DNA from: Frankiales bacterium | GTDB taxonomy: Bacteria; Actinomycetota; Actinomycetes; Mycobacteriales; SCTD01 | Assembly: GCA_025966135.1 (NCBI GenBank) | Contig: JAOPVP010000022.1 | Span: forward strand, 62,001-126,000 | Length of the DNA stretch: 64,000 nucleotides | Direction: 5' to 3' | Made by a program: the position numbers and the translations under genes | In this document: in pieces, positions 1 through 6,516 of the stretch | How positions within the stretch are numbered: position 1 is the first letter of the stretch | How the letters are laid out: every line of letters starts with the position of its first letter | Notes under the pieces: model-generated | Told to the model about the DNA's origin: nothing | Databases searched by the model: none | Seen by the model: only the letters and a program-made list of their open reading frames with translations

Positions 1-317
1 CTCCTTGGCGTGCTGGCCAAGACTTCCAGGAGCACCGGGTCGAGCACGTCCGGGCGGCGCGAGGAGAGCCGTTGCGCCGCCTGCCAGACAGCCGGCAGCC
101 CGGCAGCCACCTCGGAAGCACCCTTGCGGTCCGCGATGACGACGTACCGTCCGGAGCCCGGGTCAGAGACCTCAAGCCCGTACGGCGACAGCACGGCTGC
201 CAGGATCCGCTTGCGGCGATGCCGGGCACGCACCGGAAGATCGTTCGCGTCGCTGTCGTCGGAGATGACGTCGGCCCAGTGGGACTCCTCGGCTAGTTCG
301 TAGCAGAGCACACACAC
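1..317 (-). CDS. Unknown protein, N-terminal part (runs off window start)
   Basis: About 105 N-terminal residues are visible, beginning M-C-V-L-C-Y-E-L. The GTG start at 315-317 lies 10 nt after a GAGGAG ribosome binding site (328-333); a second GTG two codons later is too far from it. The opening has two cysteines in a C-x2-C arrangement followed by an Arg/His-rich stretch and a moderately hydrophobic region, with no signal peptide. I do not recognise the family. The reading frame stays open to the window edge, so the C-terminus and downstream partners are not visible. Confidence 0.55.
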   Translation of the reverse strand, partial: MCVLCYELAEESHWADVISDDSDANDLPVRARHRRKRILAAVLSPYGLEVSDPGSGRYVVIADRKGASEVAAGLPAVWQAAQRLSSRRPDVLDPVLLEVLASTPR

Positions 318-420
318 GGCCTTCGCCCTCCTCGTGGCGCGCGGTCTCACGAACGACCTGGAAAGGGCGGGGCAAACGGCCTCGCCCCGTCCAGGACAGA
401 TCAGATCAGATCAGCCTGAC

Positions 421-1341
421 TCAAGCGCTGCCCGGCAAGAAGGGGCTGCCGTCAGCACCCGGAAAGGCATAGCGCTTGCGGAAGTCGTCCGCCGCCCCCT
501 CCATGGTGACCCAGCTGACGCCCTCATGTCCGTTGATGTACTCAATCATGCGCTCGAGCATCAGCAGCACCTGCGGGCGCCCGCTGACGTCCGGGTGGAG
601 CGTGAAGGCGTAGACGCCGTAGTCCTGCTCGCGGTAGACCCAGTCGAACTGGTCCTTCCACCACGACTCGACGTCGCGCGGGTTGACCCAGCCGGCGCTG
701 TTGGGTGCCTTCTTGATGAACATCATCGGCGGCAGGTCGTCCATGTACCAGTTGGCACCGATCTCGACGAGGTCGATCACCTCGCCACGCTCGAGGGGCT
801 TCATCCAGGAGCTTGCCTCCTGGGAGTAGTCGATCTTGGTCCAGGTGTCACCGACGCGGGCGTAGAAGGGCGTGAAGTCGTGGAAGCCCTGGCCGTGGTC
901 ATAGGTGAAGCCGTACTTCTGCAGGAGCGAGGCGGTGATGTTGGACATCTCCCACCACGGCGGCACGTACCCACGGGGAGCACGACCGGTGACCTTCTCA
1001 ATCAGCTCGACGCAGTAGGACAGGACGTCCTCCTCCTGCTTCGGCGTCATGGCGACGGGGTTCTCGTGCGAGTACCCGTGGGCGCCGATCTCGTGCCCCT
1101 GATCGACGATCCGCTTCACGGAGTCCGGGAAGGTCTCGATCGAGTGGCCGGGGATGAACCAGGTCGCGGGGAGGTCGTACTTCTTGAAGAGCTTCAGCAG
1201 TCGTGGCGTTCCGACCTCACCAGAGAACATCCCTCGCTGGATGTCCGACGGTGAGTCCTCACCACCGTAGGAGCCGAGCCATCCACCGACGGCGTCGACG
1301 TCGACACCGAATACGCACTTGATGTCCTTGGGCATGTCCAT
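421..1341 (-). CDS. Polysaccharide deacetylase family protein
   Basis: The 306-residue protein has the NodB-homology fold of metal-dependent carbohydrate-esterase-4 deacetylases and allantoinase-like PuuE amidohydrolases. The N-terminal metal motif is V-D-V-D (Asp14, Asp16) and the histidine motif is GAHGYSHEN with His88 and His92. There is no signal peptide or membrane segment, so it is cytoplasmic, which favours a small-molecule amide substrate or the PuuE-like group over cell-wall deacetylation. An Arg-containing [11 protein letters not shown] motif follows at about residue 120. The start is the ATG 12 bases before a second ATG-like codon; substrate cannot be told from sequence. It stands alone, followed only by the degraded SDR fragment upstream. 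Confidence 0.8.
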   Translation of the reverse strand: MDMPKDIKCVFGVDVDAVGGWLGSYGGEDSPSDIQRGMFSGEVGTPRLLKLFKKYDLPATWFIPGHSIETFPDSVKRIVDQGHEIGAHGYSHENPVAMTPKQEEDVLSYCVELIEKVTGRAPRGYVPPWWEMSNITASLLQKYGFTYDHGQGFHDFTPFYARVGDTWTKIDYSQEASSWMKPLERGEVIDLVEIGANWYMDDLPPMMFIKKAPNSAGWVNPRDVESWWKDQFDWVYREQDYGVYAFTLHPDVSGRPQVLLMLERMIEYINGHEGVSWVTMEGAADDFRKRYAFPGADGSPFLPGSA

Positions 1342-1409
1342 CTCCTCGAAATTTCGCTACCGCCGCTGTCGCGACGGGTTGGGCTGACAAAGAAGGGAAA
1401 ACTGGGCGC

Positions 1410-1570
1410 TCAGGGCACGCCGTTGCCCGAGTTGGGGCCGAGGTCTGCCCGACGTACAGGTTGCCTCCGGGCTCGCTGGCGAGCAGTGCGGCCGTGGGAG
1501 CGAGCTCCTCCGGCACTCCGAAGCGTCCGAGCGGCAGCTCGGCGCGCCTTACGACCCTTTCAGGCTTCAC
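1410..1570 (-). pseudogene. Short-chain dehydrogenase remnant, 3' end only
   Basis: The minus strand encodes the typical SDR C-terminus (PLGRFGVPEELAPTAALLAS, then GNLYVGQT). One C is missing just after the GQT codons; restoring it gives LGPNSGNGVP and a TGA at 1410-1412, the usual SDR ending. The Rossmann N-terminus and the YxxxK active site are absent, so this is a 5'-truncated, frameshifted relic. The rest of the 1342-1734 gap shows no other gene, RNA or repeat that I can support. Confidence 0.6.
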
Positions 1571-1734
1571 CGACGCCCTCGATCATGGGGGCCTGCTGGG
1601 CCTGGTCGCCGGCACGCACGCATGGAACGCGAACGCCTGGCCCGTCCAGTCGCCCGTCCAGGGCGAGGGGTCGACCGTCCGAGTACAGGACCCCATGCCA
1701 CCCGTCTCCGTCAGGTGACACGAAGGCATCCTTC

Positions 1735-1740
1735 TAGGCT
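1735..1740 (+). promoter_or_regulatory. -10 element TAGGCT, leaderless start of sensor kinase
   Basis: TAGGCT matches the TANNNT actinobacterial -10 consensus and sits 7 nt before the ATG at 1748, with no Shine-Dalgarno in front of that ATG. This predicts transcription starting at the A of the start codon. No good -35 is visible. Confidence 0.4.
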
Positions 1741-1747
1741 GATGCCA

Positions 1748-3412
1748 ATGAGACCCCGCAAGCTGTGGACGCAGATCCTGGCTAGCCAGTTGGCCGTGGT
1801 GCTCATCGCTGTGATGTGCGGCTTCGGCTTGTTCCTCCGGGATCTTCGACAGGATCTCGACCGCCAGTACGAGCAAAAAGCCCTCCTCATCGCCAGGGCC
1901 AGTGCCAATGGTCGACTGATGCGGTCAGCGATGGCGAGTGGCGATCCTCAGCATCAGGTGGCGGTCCTCGCGGAACGGATGCGCACGGCCACCGGCGCGT
2001 CGTACATCGTGGTCCTTGACCGCAACGGTGTGCAGCACTCGCATCCAGACCCTGCGCGTATCGGGCAAAGGGTGCGCGGGTCCGTCATCGCGCTGGACGG
2101 CACGGAGCACGTCGATGTCAATGACGGCACCCCTGGACGCTCAGCGAGCGGAGCGGTGCCCCTGCGCGGACCCGACGGCCGAGTCGTCGGACAGGTGTCG
2201 GCCGGTATTGCCGAGAACCGAGTGTCCAGCGCGGTTTGGCACTCCCTGCCAGCCCTCCTGCTGTGCGTCCTTGGCGCGCTGGGGGTCGGTGCTGCTGCCT
2301 CCCTGTTGATGGCAGGTCGACTCAAAAGGCGCACCTTCGGGCTGGACCTCGCCGCGATCGCCGACCTGCTGCAAGAACGCGAAGCAATGCTGCACGGGGT
2401 CGGCGAAGGCGTCATCACTGTCGATCCCATGGGGAATGTCTCACTCGTCAATGACGAGGCGCGTCGGCTGCTCGGGCTGCGCACGGACGGAGGGCCTCAG
2501 GGAGTGCGAGACCTGGCACCGCCGGGACGGCTGCGCGACGTACTGACGGGCGCCGCAGGCGAGAGGATCGACGAGACGGTACTCACCGGGCAGCACATCC
2601 TCATGGTCGGTCGCATGCCGGTCAGCCACGACGGACGGTTCCTGGGCGTGGTCATCACCCTTCGCGACCGCACAGAGGTGGTCGGTCTGCTCCGAGAGCT
2701 CGACAGCGCCCGCAGCTTCACGGATGCCTTGCGCGTTCAGCACCACGAGCACGCGAATCGCCTGCATGCGGTTGCCGGGTTGCTGGGTCTGGGACGAGTC
2801 GAGGAGGCGAACGACTACTTGTCTCGGCTTTCAGTCGCATCGCCGGCGCTGGCGGAGGAACTCCGCGAGCACATCGGCAACGAGGCAGTGGCCGGCCTAC
2901 TGCTCGCGAAAGCGACAGTCGCGGCCGAGCGCGGGGTGAGGCTCACGTTTGCTGGCGACGGCAAGAACACGCGTCCGACCGATGGCATCGACCTCGTCGT
3001 GGTGACGGTGTTGGGGAACCTCGTGGACAACGCCATCGACGCGGCGGCGGATGGTGAGCGGCCGGCGGTGCACGTGGTCTTCAGCCACCTGGACAGCGGG
3101 GAGGTCGCGATCGAGGTCTCGGACAACGGCCCCGGCATCGACGGCGATGTGGATGCCCTCTTCCGCGACGGTTACAGCACCAAACCTCCACGCAACGGAA
3201 TGCATCGCGGGCTCGGACTGGCACTTGTCGACCGGCTGGTCGCGCGGGCGGGCGGCACCATTACTGTGGAGGACGGACCTGGGGCGGTCTTCCGCATCAC
3301 CCTTCCCTCGGGTCTGCGTCGGCCCGTCGCCACAGGCCCGGCCTCCGCGCCGTCCCACTCCACAACACCGTCCCACCCCATAACGCAGTCCCACTCCACA
3401 AGGTTGCCGTGA
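1748..3412 (+). CDS. CitA/DcuS-type sensor histidine kinase
   Basis: This membrane sensor phosphorylates the response regulator encoded directly downstream; relatives sense extracytoplasmic citrate or C4-dicarboxylates. Order: membrane helix near residues 8-28, periplasmic sCache-like sensor to about 165, second helix to about 190, cytoplasmic PAS (about 205-310), a SpoOB-type dimerisation helix with HHEHAN (phospho-acceptor His333 in the HE pair, Asn337, then LHAV), and a HATPase with N-box VDNAIDAA and G-boxes DNGPGI and GLGLALV. The chosen ATG fits the leaderless promoter; an in-frame ATG 6 nt upstream is possible. The C-terminus ends in a Ser/His/Thr/Pro hexapeptide repeat. The stop overlaps the next GTG by 4 nt (GTGA), so translation is coupled. 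The ligand is unknown. Confidence 0.87.
   Translation: MRPRKLWTQILASQLAVVLIAVMCGFGLFLRDLRQDLDRQYEQKALLIARASANGRLMRSAMASGDPQHQVAVLAERMRTATGASYIVVLDRNGVQHSHPDPARIGQRVRGSVIALDGTEHVDVNDGTPGRSASGAVPLRGPDGRVVGQVSAGIAENRVSSAVWHSLPALLLCVLGALGVGAAASLLMAGRLKRRTFGLDLAAIADLLQEREAMLHGVGEGVITVDPMGNVSLVNDEARRLLGLRTDGGPQGVRDLAPPGRLRDVLTGAAGERIDETVLTGQHILMVGRMPVSHDGRFLGVVITLRDRTEVVGLLRELDSARSFTDALRVQHHEHANRLHAVAGLLGLGRVEEANDYLSRLSVASPALAEELREHIGNEAVAGLLLAKATVAAERGVRLTFAGDGKNTRPTDGIDLVVVTVLGNLVDNAIDAAADGERPAVHVVFSHLDSGEVAIEVSDNGPGIDGDVDALFRDGYSTKPPRNGMHRGLGLALVDRLVARAGGTITVEDGPGAVFRITLPSGLRRPVATGPASAPSHSTTPSHPITQSHSTRLP
3350..3403 (+). repeat. 18-nt tandem repeat, three units, in kinase gene 3' end
   Basis: Three adjacent 18-nt units (3350-3367, 3368-3385, 3386-3403) share the core GTCCCAC and encode PSHSTT, PSHPIT and QSHSTR. 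They extend the kinase beyond its catalytic domain and end 9 nt before the stop codon. Slippage expansion of the tail is the simplest origin. Confidence 0.75.
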
Positions 3413-4077
3413 TCCGCACCCTCGTTGTCGACGACGACCACCTCGCCGCCGACATCCTCGCCGCCACCATCAGCCAGGTCGCTGGCTTCTCCCTCTGCGG
3501 AGTCGCGCATACCGCTGCGCACGCGTTCGACGCGATCGGCGAGCGCGCGCCCGACCTCGTCCTGTTGGACCTCTACCTCCCTGACGAGGGCGGCTTGGCG
3601 CTGCTGCGACGTGTTCGCGCACTGCTCACGCCCCCGGACGTCATCGTCGTCAGCGCCGCACGCGATGTCGACAGCGTGCGTACCGCAATGCAACTTGGGG
3701 CGTTGCACTACCTGGTCAAGCCGGTCACCCCGAGCCGGCTCGGTGAACAGCTCACGGCCTACCGGGCGCTGCAGGAGAGCGTCGGCCAGCTTGCGGAAGC
3801 CTCGCAAGCCGACGTCGACAAGCTCTACGGCCTGATGCACGCCCCAGTCGCGGACCCGCTGCCCGTGGAGCCGGCGGGACCGACGATGACCCGGATCCTG
3901 CAAGCGCTCAGGACCGCCACGGCAGAGCTGACAGCGGCCGAACTGGCCGGGCAGGTCGGCGTCAGCCGGGCCACCGCACAGCGCTACCTCGCCCAGCTCC
4001 TCCGCGCCGGCGTGGTGGAGCTCGACGTCCATTACGGGGCTCCCGGCCGACCGGCGAATCGCTACCGCACACGCTGA
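3409..4077 (+). CDS. CitB/DcuR-family response regulator
   Basis: This 222-residue cytoplasmic regulator is the partner of the upstream kinase. The receiver has the acidic triad Asp8-Asp9-Asp10, phospho-acceptor Asp54 in VLLDLYLPD, and the conserved Lys in LVKPV. The C-terminal part (about 165-222) is a winged helix-turn-helix of the CitB/DcuR type, with VSRATAQRYL as the probable recognition region and GAPGRPANRY as the wing. The GTG start overlaps the kinase stop by 4 nt. Targets in this family are usually transporters or catabolic genes for organic acids; none adjoins, so the regulon is probably elsewhere. Confidence 0.88.
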   Translation: MIRTLVVDDDHLAADILAATISQVAGFSLCGVAHTAAHAFDAIGERAPDLVLLDLYLPDEGGLALLRRVRALLTPPDVIVVSAARDVDSVRTAMQLGALHYLVKPVTPSRLGEQLTAYRALQESVGQLAEASQADVDKLYGLMHAPVADPLPVEPAGPTMTRILQALRTATAELTAAELAGQVGVSRATAQRYLAQLLRAGVVELDVHYGAPGRPANRYRTR

Positions 4078-4219
4078 CTCAGCCCGGCGAAAAGCATGCG
4101 CTGAATGCACTAAAGACTATGAATGCGCAGATTGTCGAGCTTTCCCGCGTGCGCCCCTACTTTTGCCACAAGCTCCAGCAGGCAGCCGCCCAGCGACAAG
4201 TGGAAGGCGCAGCCGCACA

Positions 4220-6490
4220 GTGACTCTGCCCGCCCTTGAAGGACCCCTGGTCGACCACGGCTGCGGTTGGCGACACATTGTCGCCAGCTCGACCGACGTG
4301 GTGCTCGTCGTTGCGGCCGACGGGACGCTGCTGTGGGTCAGCCGGGGTGCTGGGAGACTGGCCACCAGCTGGCCCGAGGGCGTCATCGGGACCTCCGCCT
4401 GGTCGTTCGTCCACCCAGGGGACACGCCCCGAGTCCGAGCGCACTTCGACGAGGTCCTTCACTCGGCGACGCGCAGGGACCCAGTTGAGTTCCGACTCAC
4501 GACGAAGGGCTTTGCGTGGGCCTGGGTCGAGGCCCGCATCGTCAACCTGACCCACGATGCACGCATCGGCGGCTTGGTTGTCTACCTGCACGACATCAGC
4601 CACCGTCGGTCGCTCCTCGAGGAGCTCGCGGTCAGCGAGCGGCGCTACCGCCGCATCGTCGAGGCGTCCGACGGGGGCATCGCCATTGTCGACGTCTACG
4701 GGACCATCACGTTTGCAAATCGACGGCTCGGCCAACTCGTGGGTGTCCGCGACGGGGACCTGATCGGCGCCAGCGTGCTCGACTACATCGATGCCGACGA
4801 CGTGGCGCGGGTCACGGGCTGCATCGGGCGCGAGGTGCCGGAGCCCGAACGGCTCAGACTGCGCCTTCGCGACTCCAGCGGTCGGCTGCTGCACGTCGGC
4901 GTTGCTGTGCTGCCCTTCGAACGCGACGACACCGATGCGCCGACAACGCTGTTGATGGTGCGAGACGACACCGAACGCAACCAGTTCGAGCTAGACGTGC
5001 GCAACGCGAGCCTGCATGACGCGCAGACCGGCCTGCCGAACCGCATCCTGCTGATCGAGGAGATTCACCGGCTCACGACCGGCCTGCGGCCTGGGCAGCA
5101 AGCAGCCCTGCTGCTGCTCGACCTCGATCGGTTCAGCGCCATCAACGACGCCATCGGCACTCCAGCCGGCGATGCGGTGCTGGCCACCATTGCGACGCGA
5201 CTCATTCACGAGGCCGACCGCGAGGACCTCGTCGCACGGGTCGGGGGCGACGAGTTCGCCATCATCTGCCCCTCGGTGACCACGGAGGCGCAGGCACGGG
5301 TACGGGCAAGCAGCCTTCAGCAGCTGGTCTCGGCACCGATGGTGGCAGGCGAGGAGACGCTACGACTGACGGCATCGATCGGCGTGTCGATGTCCGGCGT
5401 CGGCGACGCAGACGCCATCTTCCGGTCGGCCACCATGGCGCTGACGACGGCGAAAGGCAGTGGCCATCAGGGAACGCACGTGGTCACGAGCCAGCCAGCG
5501 CATGTGCGCGTCGATGAGTGGCGCCTGGAGTCCGAGCTTCGCGCCGCGATCGGCTCGAACCAGCTCACGTTGCACTACCAACCCATCGTCGACATGGCGA
5601 GCCGTCAGTTCATCGGCGCGGAGGCGCTCATGCGCTGGACGTCGCCGTTGCGGGGGCCGGTACCTCCGGATCAGTTCATCCCCCTCGCGGAGAAGGCCGG
5701 CCTGATCCAGGAACTCGGCGCCTGGGCCCTCAGGCAGGCTTGCCTCGACGCAATGGCATGGCCGGTGCGGTCCGACGGCCATCGGCCGACGGTGTCGGTG
5801 AACGTCTCCGCTGTTCAGCTGGCGGAGGACACGCTGCCGGCGACCATCCTGCAGTCCCTGATGGATGCCGGCCTCGACGCCTCCAACCTCGTGCTCGAGG
5901 TCACGGAGACAGGTGTGCTCGCCGACATGGACCAGGCGGTGGCCGCCCTCGCACAGCTGCAGCAGCTGGGTGTTCGGGTCTACATCGACGACTTCGGTAC
6001 CGGCTACGCATCCTTGCTGTACATGCGGCACTTCCCCGTGGAGGGCCTCAAGATCGACCGCACCTTCGTCAGCGGCTTGGGAAAGTCCAAAGAGGACACG
6101 GCGATCGTCAACTCCACGATCTCGCTCGCTCGCGCCACCGGCCTGTGCGTCGTCGCCGAGGGAGTCGAGACCGAGGAGCAGGCCGAACTGCTGCAGCAAG
6201 GTGGCTGCAGCAGCGCGCAGGGATATCTCTACAGCCACCCCCTTACGCAAGGCGAATGGCTCGCGCTGCTTGACACGCAGACCAAGCCCCCAACACGCCG
6301 ACGACCGCGGGTGGCAACGGCAGCAGCAGTCGGGCGCATCCTGGAGCTGCACGGCGCCGGCGCGTCGGTGACGACGATCGCAGCAGCGCTCAACCGGGAG
6401 CGCATGCCGGCACCAGGCAAGGCCGTTCGCTGGCACCGCAGCTCGGTTGCAGCCGTCCTCGGGCGACTACTCGGGCCCTCCACCGCCTGA
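4220..6490 (+). CDS. PAS-PAS-GGDEF-EAL protein with recombinase-like C-terminal tail
   Basis: A soluble c-di-GMP turnover protein. Two PAS domains (about residues 15-130 and 135-255) precede a GGDEF domain with intact RVGGDEFAII, and an EAL domain with EALMRW, the NVSA asparagine, EVTE, DDFGTGYAS, KIDR and AEGVE, so the phosphodiesterase site looks complete and the cyclase motif is also intact. The last 65 residues (AAAVGRILELHGAGASVTTI onwards) resemble the helix-turn-helix region of serine recombinases (I-A-x2-L-N, then R-W-H-x-S-x-V). The GTG chosen has GGAAGG 12 nt upstream; a TTG at 4163 in the same frame is an alternative. It converges on a paralogue with the same tail. Confidence 0.85.
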   Translation: MTLPALEGPLVDHGCGWRHIVASSTDVVLVVAADGTLLWVSRGAGRLATSWPEGVIGTSAWSFVHPGDTPRVRAHFDEVLHSATRRDPVEFRLTTKGFAWAWVEARIVNLTHDARIGGLVVYLHDISHRRSLLEELAVSERRYRRIVEASDGGIAIVDVYGTITFANRRLGQLVGVRDGDLIGASVLDYIDADDVARVTGCIGREVPEPERLRLRLRDSSGRLLHVGVAVLPFERDDTDAPTTLLMVRDDTERNQFELDVRNASLHDAQTGLPNRILLIEEIHRLTTGLRPGQQAALLLLDLDRFSAINDAIGTPAGDAVLATIATRLIHEADREDLVARVGGDEFAIICPSVTTEAQARVRASSLQQLVSAPMVAGEETLRLTASIGVSMSGVGDADAIFRSATMALTTAKGSGHQGTHVVTSQPAHVRVDEWRLESELRAAIGSNQLTLHYQPIVDMASRQFIGAEALMRWTSPLRGPVPPDQFIPLAEKAGLIQELGAWALRQACLDAMAWPVRSDGHRPTVSVNVSAVQLAEDTLPATILQSLMDAGLDASNLVLEVTETGVLADMDQAVAALAQLQQLGVRVYIDDFGTGYASLLYMRHFPVEGLKIDRTFVSGLGKSKEDTAIVNSTISLARATGLCVVAEGVETEEQAELLQQGGCSSAQGYLYSHPLTQGEWLALLDTQTKPPTRRRPRVATAAAVGRILELHGAGASVTTIAAALNRERMPAPGKAVRWHRSSVAAVLGRLLGPSTA

Positions 6491-6516
6491 GGGCACGAGC
6501 CCGAGCCCCGCTGACG

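Noticed and set aside
334..1254. Long plus-strand open frame opposite the deacetylase
   Set aside because: It is the antisense shadow of a gene with clear catalytic motifs; no ribosome binding site or recognisable domain.
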